A DNA stretch of 7,347 nt, taken from NCBI GenBank assembly GCA_002770955.1, contig PCUH01000108.1, positions 1-7,347 on the forward strand, read 5' to 3'. A program made the translations under genes and the position numbers. The stretch is from Flavobacteriales bacterium CG18_big_fil_WC_8_21_14_2_50_32_9. GTDB taxonomy: Bacteria; Bacteroidota; Bacteroidia; Flavobacteriales_E; Vicingaceae. The first letter of the stretch is position 1, and every line of letters begins with the position of its first letter. The notes beneath the pieces were generated by a model. The model had not been told where the DNA came from, searched no databases, and worked only from the letters and a program-made list of their open reading frames with translations. Shown in pieces: positions 1-6,944 of the stretch.

Positions 1-1034
1 CTAAACAATATTGCAAATATCATTAAAAAATATATTGAAAAAATTAGTGTATAGATATGAGACCATTCATGTATATAATTCACAATAATACAAACTAATA
101 TTGAAGAGGCTATTGATAGCAATAACATAATGATAGCCACATTTTTTTCGGAAATTCCTAAATAGGAAAGATGATGTGTTGTATGGTCTTTTCCACCAAC
201 AAATGGAGATTTTCCTTTACTAATTCTTTTTATTGAAACAGTAATTGTATCAATAATTGGAACAATAAAAGCAAGTATTGGAATAATGAATTGGCGAGAA
301 GTAGAAAATTCCACTTGTGAAGCTGGATTCCATAAATAGTTTATGCTCAATGCTGCTAACAGAATACCTAAAAACTGGCTACCTGTATCTCCCATATACA
401 TTTTTGCTGGGCTCCAATTAAAATATAAAAAAACAAAAAGTGCAGCTATCAACCCTATAACTATAGTGAAACTAATTTGAGTCAATTCATTGTTTGTTAT
501 CATTATCGATAATATTGTAAATGCTATGGTTAACGATACCGAACTTGTTATTCCATCCATATTATCTAACATATTAATGGAGTTCATTAGACCAACTACC
601 CAAAAAATAGTGAGTGCATAGTTCAAAGTTGCAGCATCAAAAAGTTGTATATATGTTCCAGAATAGATAAGCAACCCACCACAACTAATTTGAGTTATTA
701 ATTTCAGTAATGGTTTGGTATTGTAGGCATCATCTGCTAATCCCATTAAAAAACCTAAGGAAACAGCACCTATCATTCCTGTAGTTTTAAAATCTACCTC
801 TGCTCCTACATAAGAAAAAATAAACGGATGCAACGTAATCGATAATAAAAAGACAATATAGAAAGTAAGCCCTCCAATGGCTGGCTTTGATTGTTCGCTC
901 CATCTAATTACGGTTTCTTTATCATCTCTAATACCTAAGGTTTTTATAAATTTAAGTAAAATACTATTTATAAAAAAAGAGAATAACAACGCTCCTATAA
1001 AAAACAAAATATGTTTTGTTAGAAAATATTCCAT
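1..1034 (-). CDS. WecA/MraY-family polyprenyl-phosphate sugar-1-phosphate transferase (3' end outside window)
   Basis: I translated this frame by hand from the ATG at 1034-1032; it stays open for 344 codons and leaves the window, so the C-terminus is missing. The protein is a polytopic membrane enzyme of the GT4/MraY-WecA superfamily, which transfers a sugar-1-phosphate from a UDP-sugar to undecaprenyl phosphate at the inner membrane and so starts glycan assembly. Visible motifs in order: KPAIGGL (50-56), the Mg-binding acidic pair in GLADD (98-102), NMLDNMDG (154-161), MYMGDTGS (212-219, Asp216), and the His-rich cytoplasmic loop GGKDHTTHH (280-288). Many hydrophobic segments lie between them. 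The usual family length is about 330-380 residues, so little is missing. It is the last gene of the wza-wzc-rfbC run, 11 bp after rfbC. The actual sugar (GlcNAc, FucNAc, QuiNAc or other) cannot be read from the sequence. No Shine-Dalgarno sequence is seen; the upstream bases are A/T only. Confidence 0.93.
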   Translation of the reverse strand, partial: MEYFLTKHILFFIGALLFSFFINSILLKFIKTLGIRDDKETVIRWSEQSKPAIGGLTFYIVFLLSITLHPFIFSYVGAEVDFKTTGMIGAVSLGFLMGLADDAYNTKPLLKLITQISCGGLLIYSGTYIQLFDAATLNYALTIFWVVGLMNSINMLDNMDGITSSVSLTIAFTILSIMITNNELTQISFTIVIGLIAALFVFLYFNWSPAKMYMGDTGSQFLGILLAALSINYLWNPASQVEFSTSRQFIIPILAFIVPIIDTITVSIKRISKGKSPFVGGKDHTTHHLSYLGISEKNVAIIMLLLSIASSILVCIIVNYIHEWSHIYTLIFSIYFLMIFAILF

Positions 1035-1045
1035 AAAATTAATTA

Positions 1046-1588
1046 TTAAAAAGGGCTAATAAAATCAGTAAATGCAACTGACATTTTATCTTTTTCGGAT
1101 AGTATTGGATTACTTACATCCCAATTTATAGCTAACTGTTCGTCATTCCACAATAAAGCTCCTTCTGCTTGTTTGTTGAAATAATTGGAGCATTTATAAG
1201 TAAAAATGGTGTTGTCTTCCAACGTAAGAAATCCGTGAGCAAAACCTGCTGGAATGTAAAACAATATTTTATTGTATTCTGAAAGTTCTATTAAACAGTG
1301 TTTTCCATAGGTAGGTGAGTTTTTTCTTATATCAACAGCAACATCTATAACGGCTCCTTTTATAACTCTAATGAGTTTGGCTTGAGCAAAAGGTGGTTGT
1401 TGGAAATGCAATCCTCTTAACACGTTTTTTTGAGACAATGATTGATTATCTTGAACAAATTCAACATCAATACCATTTTCTTTGAAGCGTTGTTTTTGGT
1501 ATGACTCAAAAAAATGACCTCTCTCATCTTCAAAAACGGTTGGTTTTATAATTAGTAATCCTTCAATGGGTGTTTTTTCAAAAATCAT
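1046..1588 (-). CDS. rfbC: dTDP-4-dehydrorhamnose 3,5-epimerase (RmlC)
   Basis: This 180-residue protein has the full length and motif order of RmlC/RfbC, a cupin-fold cytoplasmic epimerase that converts dTDP-4-dehydro-6-deoxy-D-glucose to dTDP-4-dehydro-L-rhamnose. Visible landmarks: FEDERGHFFESY (19-30), the catalytic His61 in VLRGLHFQ (56-63), Lys71 and Arg74 in AKLIRVIKG (70-78), DVAVDIR (82-88), IPAGFAHGF (112-120), the catalytic-type Tyr131 in YKCSNYF (131-137), and LSEKD (163-167) near the end. The second tyrosine found in many members after YKxxxY is Phe137 here; it stays aromatic, so I do not read it as loss of function. The gene starts 5 bp after the wzc stop and ends 11 bp before the WecA-like gene, so it is translated from the same message. 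The partner genes rfbA, rfbB and rfbD are not in the window. A 3-epimerase making another dTDP-sugar is possible but less likely. Confidence 0.93.
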   Translation of the reverse strand: MIFEKTPIEGLLIIKPTVFEDERGHFFESYQKQRFKENGIDVEFVQDNQSLSQKNVLRGLHFQQPPFAQAKLIRVIKGAVIDVAVDIRKNSPTYGKHCLIELSEYNKILFYIPAGFAHGFLTLEDNTIFTYKCSNYFNKQAEGALLWNDEQLAINWDVSNPILSEKDKMSVAFTDFISPF

Positions 1589-1593
1589 TCGAG

Positions 1594-4005
1594 CTATTTT
1601 TTTAATTTCAATTTTTTAAGAATTTTATCTAGCAATGAAGTTTCTTTTTCTTTGCTGTCATAGTAATATCCGTTTTTTTGACCATAGCTATAGCTGTAAT
1701 TATAGCCATAACTATAATACTTGTCTTTAAAATCAACTGCATTCAAAATAATAGATAATTTCTTTATTCCATTTTCTAAAATTAATTTGTCAATATTATT
1801 GATGAAATTTTTTCTTGAATATTCATTTTTAAAAACATAAATAGGATAATCTGCTTTTTTAAGTGTTTCCATTGCATCAGAAACTAATCCAATTGGGGGA
1901 TTGTCTATCATAATGTAATCGTACGATTTTTTTAATTTTTCAATCACTTTTTCTAGTTCACCGCTAATAATTAGTTCGGCTGGATTAGGTGGTATTGGAC
2001 CTGATGTTATAAAATCAAGGTTTTCTAATTCACTATGATGAATACATTCTTCAATAGTATTTCTATTAATTAGTAAGGTACTCATCCCACATGTGTTTTT
2101 AACGCCAAATCCAATATGAATTTTAGGTCTTCGCATATCCAAATCGATGATAACCACTTTTTTTCCTGAAAGAGCTATTATTCCAGCTAAATTTATAGCA
2201 CAAAATGTTTTTCCTTCTCCAGAAATGGTTGATGTTATTGCAATAATTTTTTTATTTTCATCATTAGAAATAAATTGAAGATTTGAACGTACAGAGCGAA
2301 ATGCTTCTGCAATAACAGACTTTGGCTCTTTGTCTATCACTAATTGTGATACGGGAATTTCATTACTGTAAATTGGTATATTTCCAAGAAATGCAGCCGA
2401 AGAGTGTGCATATCTATTTATTTCATCAATAGAAGAAATTGTGTTTTTAAACACATATTTTAAGATGAGTAATAAAAGGCTAATAACTATACCTAGGAGA
2501 ATGCCAGTCGCTAAAATAATTTTTTTGTTTGGGAAAATAGGAATAGATGACACAACTGCTTTATCCAATATGGTGTGTTGAGGAACAAAACCAGCTTCAG
2601 AAATAGAATATTCTGTTCTTTTTTCCATCAATAATGTAAAGAATTTCTCATCAATAGATAAAACACGTTGCAGCCTTGCATATTCCAGTTCATTTGCTGG
2701 CACATTAAGGTATTTAGATTGAATTTCTTCTACTCTTCTGCTTACTTCTTTTCTTCTAGCATCCAGCTTAACAACTAATGAAGAAATTGTTGCAAACAAC
2801 ACTTCTTTTTGGATTTCTATTTTTCTATCTAATGATTTTGATGCTTCACTACTTACTGTTACTTCTCCCAACAAGTTTTGTTTTTGCACTAATAAACCCT
2901 GTAAATTTGTAATGAGTGCAGAAATACTGGCTTCATACTCTGTGCCTGTTAGTGTTGGCATAAGGTTATATACATCAATTGTATTTAATTTTCCTGAAAC
3001 AGATTTACTTATTTCTGTGAGTACATTACGTTGGAAATCTATATCAATCAATTGATTTTCAAAGCGATTGAGTCGGTCTAAATAAATGGAAGAAAATTCT
3101 TGAGGGTTACCAATTTTATTGTTGGATTGAAAATCTTGAATTTTATTTTCGGATAATTTAACTCGATTATAGTATTTATCCAATTGATCATCTAAAAATT
3201 CAATTACTTTTTTAGAACTTTTACTTCGTTCTTCTAAATCATATAAAATATATTCATTTGCTAAGGAAGTTACTATGTCTTTTGCTTTAGTTGAATTATT
3301 ATCCTGAAAAGAAATGTTAATAGTTTTTGCTGATGGATTTAATGGAAAAATATTTAGTTGACTGATATAGCGACTAGTTAAGTCATCAATGTTATTTATT
3401 ACAAATAACATCTTATTATTTTTAACATCTTTAAGACTTTCATATTCATCAATCTGAATTTTTAAATCCACCTGTTTAAGTTTTATTGGTGTATCAACTT
3501 CAAATTCCCCTAAGAGTGTCTCATTTTCAAATAAGTTAAATTTATTGTTTTTAGTAATTTCAATAAAGAATGGAATTCCCACTATGGAAGAATCTTTTAT
3601 AGCATAATTCACTTTCATAGGTGAACCTACATAAAGTTCGTTGTTTAAAAAGTTTCCTTGATTATAATAGCTTACTTTAAGTTGTAATTTACTAAGGGCT
3701 CTTTTAAATAAAAGTTTAGATTTGAGAAGCTCAACATCTTTAGCAATATCTTCTTTTTGGCTAAAATTATCTACTTGAAGGACTTTATTTGCTGTATTTT
3801 CTGAGCCTACTTGTAATACAAGTTGTGATTGATAAATGGGAATTGTGTAACGCAAATAAACAAAAGAAACTACTACACATATTGTAATGATTGCAATGAA
3901 TAGAAATAAATTTCTTTTGAAAATTTTTAATAGAAGTATAATATCTAATTCTGTATTAAAATTAGATATTGGTTCTCTTTTATTAGAAAATTGTTCTTCT
4001 TCCAT
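1594..4005 (-). CDS. wzc: Wzc-like polysaccharide co-polymerase fused to BY-type tyrosine autokinase
   Basis: This 803-residue inner-membrane protein sets polymer length and gates export together with Wza. An N-terminal Wzz domain begins near residue 19; TM1 is about 32-51. A long periplasmic region follows, with coiled-coil-like helices (about 255-330 and 380-435) and a GNVR-type segment (about 438-490). TM2 is about 495-519. The cytoplasmic BY-kinase comes next: EAFRSVR (567-573) fits the EX2RX2R oligomerisation motif, Walker A is TSTISGEGKT (591-600, Lys599), Walker A' is VVIIDLDMRRP (617-627, Asp621 and Asp623), and Walker B is YIMIDNPPIG (697-706, Asp701). SGPIPPNPAEL (668-678) is also typical. 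The tail (763-782) holds ten tyrosines, the expected autophosphorylation cluster, followed by a Lys-rich end. Length and fused layout match Gram-negative Wzc rather than the split Firmicute CapA/CapB pair. It starts 15 bp after the wza stop. The symbol is by homology only. Confidence 0.95.
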   Translation of the reverse strand: MEEEQFSNKREPISNFNTELDIILLLKIFKRNLFLFIAIITICVVVSFVYLRYTIPIYQSQLVLQVGSENTANKVLQVDNFSQKEDIAKDVELLKSKLLFKRALSKLQLKVSYYNQGNFLNNELYVGSPMKVNYAIKDSSIVGIPFFIEITKNNKFNLFENETLLGEFEVDTPIKLKQVDLKIQIDEYESLKDVKNNKMLFVINNIDDLTSRYISQLNIFPLNPSAKTINISFQDNNSTKAKDIVTSLANEYILYDLEERSKSSKKVIEFLDDQLDKYYNRVKLSENKIQDFQSNNKIGNPQEFSSIYLDRLNRFENQLIDIDFQRNVLTEISKSVSGKLNTIDVYNLMPTLTGTEYEASISALITNLQGLLVQKQNLLGEVTVSSEASKSLDRKIEIQKEVLFATISSLVVKLDARRKEVSRRVEEIQSKYLNVPANELEYARLQRVLSIDEKFFTLLMEKRTEYSISEAGFVPQHTILDKAVVSSIPIFPNKKIILATGILLGIVISLLLLILKYVFKNTISSIDEINRYAHSSAAFLGNIPIYSNEIPVSQLVIDKEPKSVIAEAFRSVRSNLQFISNDENKKIIAITSTISGEGKTFCAINLAGIIALSGKKVVIIDLDMRRPKIHIGFGVKNTCGMSTLLINRNTIEECIHHSELENLDFITSGPIPPNPAELIISGELEKVIEKLKKSYDYIMIDNPPIGLVSDAMETLKKADYPIYVFKNEYSRKNFINNIDKLILENGIKKLSIILNAVDFKDKYYSYGYNYSYSYGQKNGYYYDSKEKETSLLDKILKKLKLKK

Positions 4006-4020
4006 TTAAAATAGTTAAGA

Positions 4021-4794
4021 TTAATTTGCGTTGAGCCTATCTACAACTATAATTAGGGTTAGCGTACTCGTTATTAAACTAATAATTGGAGCAATATCAC
4101 GAATAGCCTCCCGAACAATATTTCCACGAAATTCAACATAAACAATATCGTTGGCTTGCATCACAAAATCAGCAGCCTTAATTCCTTCTAATGTGCTAAA
4201 ATCGAATAAAAAAACTTGCGGATTACTCAAATCTCCCCTAACTAGTTTAATTCTTTTTGCTTTAGAAATATCTGTTAAACCTCCTGCCAATGCTAAGGCT
4301 TCAACCAAATTTACATTTTCATTTTGAAGTGTTACCACTTTCCCACTTCCTCCGCCTCCCGTAAAAATTGTTATTCTTCTGTTTAGCACTCTAACTACAA
4401 CAAATGGTTTAATATAATATTTTGAATATAATTCTTCTAAATATTTTTCTGCTTCTCGAAGTGTTTTCCCTCGTAGCTCAACTTTACCTAAAATGGGCAG
4501 CTTACAAAACCCATCAAAATCTATTAAATATTGAACTTGGTCAACTCCTTGACGAACCCCTTGTGCATTATCAATTGCTGTAAAATCAATCAGTGAAGTT
4601 CCGTCATTAGTATATAATTTCAACTGTACGATATCACTAACAGCCAACACATATATTGGACTTTTTTCTGTTGGTGATGGTGAAAACTTATAATCTTTTG
4701 GTGTTTTCATCATTTTGTTTGAATTGTAATTGCAACTAAACAATAGTGTTACTACAAAAACACTAAACATCCATTTTAAAAAATTTATTTTCAT
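4021..4794 (-). CDS. wza: Wza-like polysaccharide export lipoprotein
   Basis: This 257-residue protein is a polysaccharide export (Poly_export plus SLBB) outer-membrane lipoprotein, expected to form the secretion channel paired with Wzc. The N-terminus is a lipoprotein signal: charged MKINFLK, a hydrophobic stretch, then lipobox LFSC with acylated Cys21. The Poly_export domain spans about 46-135 (VLAVSDIVQLKL, then FDGFCKLPILGKVELRGKTLREAEKYL). An SLBB-like domain spans about 140-225, with TGGGGSGKV (145-153), NLVEALALAGG (162-172) and NDIVYVE (215-221). A hydrophobic segment (about 234-251) is close to the C-terminus. E. coli Wza is near 380 residues with more SLBB repeats; this shorter single-SLBB form is, to my knowledge, common in Bacteroidota. 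The ATG at 4794-4792 places the signal peptide correctly. It is the first gene of the tight operon, and the upstream 134-bp gap carries a likely promoter. The symbol is by homology only. Confidence 0.92.
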   Translation of the reverse strand: MKINFLKWMFSVFVVTLLFSCNYNSNKMMKTPKDYKFSPSPTEKSPIYVLAVSDIVQLKLYTNDGTSLIDFTAIDNAQGVRQGVDQVQYLIDFDGFCKLPILGKVELRGKTLREAEKYLEELYSKYYIKPFVVVRVLNRRITIFTGGGGSGKVVTLQNENVNLVEALALAGGLTDISKAKRIKLVRGDLSNPQVFLFDFSTLEGIKAADFVMQANDIVYVEFRGNIVREAIRDIAPIISLITSTLTLIIVVDRLNAN

Positions 4795-4855
4795 CTATTT
4801 ACATTTTATTCTCGCAAAGGAGCTATGAGCTAAGTTTTTTTCTCTTTTAAAAGCT

Positions 4856-4876
4856 TACTGTTTTTAGCACACAGTA
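4856..4876 (-). other. Inverted repeat in the wza leader (possible 5' UTR hairpin)
   Basis: The perfect 6-bp inverted repeat TACTGT / ACAGTA is separated by 9 bases. It lies between the proposed -7 box and the wza start, so it would be in the 5' leader of the operon message, about 61 bp upstream of the start codon. The stem is short, and no T-run follows on the minus strand, so it does not look like an intrinsic terminator. It could be a regulator half-site pair, a weak RNA hairpin, or chance in AT-rich DNA. Confidence 0.3.
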
Positions 4877-4887
4877 CTTCATTTTGA

Positions 4888-4895
4888 CAAAACTA
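4888..4895 (-). promoter_or_regulatory. Putative Bacteroidota-type -7 box for the wza-wzc-rfbC operon
   Basis: On the minus strand the bases read TAGTTTTG, an exact fit to the TAnnTTTG -7 consensus known for the primary sigma factor of Bacteroidota. It lies in the 134-bp gap between the glycosyltransferase stop (4929) and the wza start (4794), the only sizeable gap in the cluster. Transcription would begin near 4882, giving a leader of roughly 85-90 nt. A -33 TTG/TTTG box at the right distance is not clear; the region about 20 bp upstream reads TGTGTTAA. I infer that wza and the genes after it can be transcribed independently of the glycosyltransferase. Confidence 0.45.
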
Positions 4896-4928
4896 TAAAA
4901 ATTGTTTGAAAATTAACACATTTTAACC

Positions 4929-6125
4929 CTATTGTTTTAAAAGTGAAAAATATAACGCTTCCATATCTTTTACCAATCGCGTGTAATGAAACTTATCTTT
5001 TACGTGTTCCCAGCCCTTCAAACCCATTTCTGTTCTTAATTTTTCATCTTCAATTAATATTAATAATGCTTTTGAAAATGCTGCTAAATTATTAGTTTCA
5101 ACAATAAAACCCGTTTTGTTTTTTAGTACTACGTTTTCAACCCCCCCTACGTTGGTTGTAACAATAGCTTTATTGCTTGCTTGTGCTTCAATTAAGCTAA
5201 CTGGTGTTCCTTCATTCAATGATGATAATGCAATAATGTCTAATCCTGCATTTGCCCAATCCACATTTTTTATCCATGAAGTAAAAGTAATGGTTGCTTT
5301 TTTGGGTGAAACAAGAAATTCAGTGAAATCGAGTTTTTTTTCTTTACAATGCTTCAATAAATTTTCTTTTTCTTCTCCATCGCCAATAATGAATACCCTA
5401 ATTTTTTTTGATGTTTTTGTAAGGATTTGATCTATTGCATCAATAAATAAGGTGTGATTTTTTATGGGGACAAGTCTCCCAACAATTCCAATAGCAATTT
5501 CATCTTCATTTAAAAGGTATTTTTTTCTAAAGTCGATACGTTTTTCTAGTTTGTTTTCCTGAAAACGACTCAAATCAAAACCCAACGGGATTACCTTCAC
5601 TTTATTAGATTTGCAAATGTTATATTCATTCACTAATTCGTGTTTTTGAATGTCGCTTATTGCAATAATGGCTGTTGATTTTTTTGCTAAATAGCGTTCA
5701 ATATTTTTATAAAATGCTGTTTTTGCTTTGCCAAAATACGAATGGAAAACGTGACCATGAAACGTATGGATAATTACAGGGACATTGCATTTATAAGCAG
5801 CTCTTCTCCCAAGAAACCCAGCTTTTGAAGCGTGTGTATGCACAATGTCGGGCTGAAATTCTTTAATTATTTTTTTAAGTTTTTTATAGGCGATTTTATC
5901 TTCCTTAAAATTAATTTCACGTTTCATCTCAGGGATGATTATTGGCGTAAGGTTAAGGTTTTCTAAAATAAATTCTGAGCTTTCTTCGGAATCATCTTTT
6001 TCTCCACCTACCAATAAAGTTTCAAAATCATCTCCCAAATATTTAGTTAAATAAGCCGCATTAAATGTTGGCCCACCTAAATTAAATCGATTGATGATAC
6101 GTAATATTTTAATTTTTTTTGACAT
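4929..6125 (-). CDS. Glycosyltransferase family 4 (GT-B fold)
   Basis: This 398-residue protein has the full length and layout of a retaining GT4 glycosyltransferase that moves a sugar from a nucleotide-sugar donor to a lipid-linked glycan at the cytoplasmic face of the membrane. The N-terminal acceptor-side Rossmann half begins with KIKILRI and the glycine loop NLGGPT (15-20), and contains PDIVHTHASKAG (92-103). The C-terminal donor half has GIVGRLVPIKNH (213-224), IIGDGEE (246-252), and the EX7E signature in NEGTPVSLIEA (304-314, Glu305 and Glu313), followed by TTNVGGVENVV (323-333). No signal peptide or membrane span is seen. The GPTFNAAYL start resembles GT4 enzymes of capsule and O-antigen loci, but neither donor nor acceptor can be named. 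It is the first minus-strand gene of the cluster, 134 bp upstream of wza. Its start lies only about 10 bp from a plus-strand transposase remnant, so its upstream region marks the edge of the locus. Confidence 0.93.
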   Translation of the reverse strand: MSKKIKILRIINRFNLGGPTFNAAYLTKYLGDDFETLLVGGEKDDSEESSEFILENLNLTPIIIPEMKREINFKEDKIAYKKLKKIIKEFQPDIVHTHASKAGFLGRRAAYKCNVPVIIHTFHGHVFHSYFGKAKTAFYKNIERYLAKKSTAIIAISDIQKHELVNEYNICKSNKVKVIPLGFDLSRFQENKLEKRIDFRKKYLLNEDEIAIGIVGRLVPIKNHTLFIDAIDQILTKTSKKIRVFIIGDGEEKENLLKHCKEKKLDFTEFLVSPKKATITFTSWIKNVDWANAGLDIIALSSLNEGTPVSLIEAQASNKAIVTTNVGGVENVVLKNKTGFIVETNNLAAFSKALLILIEDEKLRTEMGLKGWEHVKDKFHYTRLVKDMEALYFSLLKQ

Positions 6126-6134
6126 AAAATTTCA

Positions 6135-6905
6135 TTGCCAAAAGTAGTGAAAAAGTATAAAATTGATTTTTATAACATGACAATCTTCTTTAACCCTATT
6201 TTTTGCTGCTTTAGTTTTGATAAAGCTGCTTTTATTTCTATTTCTACTTGCTACAATTACTTAAAATTACTTGGCATTAAACGTGAAAAACATAAGCACC
6301 GCAGAAAAAATCATAAAAAAGGATTGAGAGCTTCTGCTCCGTTAGAAATGCTTCACATGGACATCAGTATCTTTAAAACCATCAACAATGCAAAGGTGTA
6401 TTTGTATGTTATTTGCGATAATTTTTCTCGTTGTATTCTCGGCTATAAAGTGTCCACCAAATATGATGTTGGGCTGGTAGTGGAAAATATCAGAGAGGTT
6501 AAACAAAACTATACGCTCTTAAAAAATACCCAACTTATTGTAGATAATGGTGTTGAGAACAGAACGCATCTATTAAATGATTTTTTGGATACTGTGCATC
6601 TCCATAAAATTATTGCTCAGATCCATATTGTGGAATCTAATTCTATGGTAGAAAGTATTTTTCGTCAGTTGAAATACTACCACATTTATCCTAAACAATT
6701 TGAAACAGCTACTGATTTTATAAATGAAATTAATGCTATTATTGATGAACAAAGTAATCGTCCTCTTCATGTTCTGCATGGGTTAACTCCTTTGGAAGTT
6801 TTACATGGTCAACTGCCTAATAAGCATGCTTTACAAAATAATATTGCTCTGAGTAGAGTGCTTCGACTTGATGTTAATAGAAAATCGAATTGTGCAACTT
6901 GTTAG
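6135..6905 (+). pseudogene. N-terminally truncated DDE (rve-type) transposase remnant
   Basis: The open frame gives 256 residues from a TTG at 6135, or 242 from the ATG at 6177; neither start is convincing. From about residue 36 it follows the pattern of IS3/IS481-like transposases of Bacteroidota: a SISTCYNYLKLLGIKR helix, a basic linker (KHKHRRKNHKKG), then the integrase core. The three catalytic acids are visible: Asp75 in LHMDIS (73-78), Asp138 in LIVDNGVEN (135-143), and Glu173 in SNSMVESIFRQLKYY (168-182), with the usual DNFSR and GLTPLEVLHG motifs and a natural-looking Cys-rich end. The N-terminal DNA-binding (HTH) part, usually 100 or more residues, is absent. The plus strand upstream is the antisense of the glycosyltransferase, so the element is cut there. 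The catalytic core looks intact, but without the DNA-binding part the protein is probably inactive. No terminal inverted repeat was found after the stop. Confidence 0.8.
6139..6146 (-). promoter_or_regulatory. Possible -7 box immediately upstream of the glycosyltransferase
   Basis: The minus strand reads TACTTTTG, again an exact fit to TAnnTTTG. Only 13 bases separate it from the ATG at 6125, so transcription from it would give a very short leader of around 5-10 nt. A second, weaker match (TACTTTTT) lies about 10 bp further upstream and would give a more ordinary leader. No convincing -33 TTG box is seen for either. In such AT-rich DNA one or both could be chance. Confidence 0.3.
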
Positions 6906-6944
6906 TAAATTTATTATTTTTATCGTTTATAAATTATTGGTGTT

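Noticed and set aside
471..695. A 12-bp direct repeat, actaatttgagt, at 471-482 and 684-695.
   Set aside because: Both copies encode Thr-Gln-Ile-Ser within separate conserved parts of the WecA-like protein; a chance coding coincidence is the simplest reading.
877..1059. Plus-strand open frame of 60 codons.
   Set aside because: It is antisense to the N-terminus of the WecA-like gene, which has convincing family motifs.
1581..1600. Possible ribosome binding site GAG near the rfbC start.
   Set aside because: The gap is only 5 bp (CTCGA on the coding strand) and contains no GGAGG-like sequence; the other genes here also lack one.
4842..4851. Palindrome-like CTTTTAAAAG in the wza leader, considered as a terminator for the glycosyltransferase gene.
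   Set aside because: It has almost no G/C, no loop and no following T-run on the minus strand, so it is not credible as an intrinsic terminator.
5116..5430. Plus-strand open frame of about 104 codons inside the glycosyltransferase.
   Set aside because: It is antisense to the conserved EX7E and GRLVP region of a clear GT4 gene and resembles no known protein.
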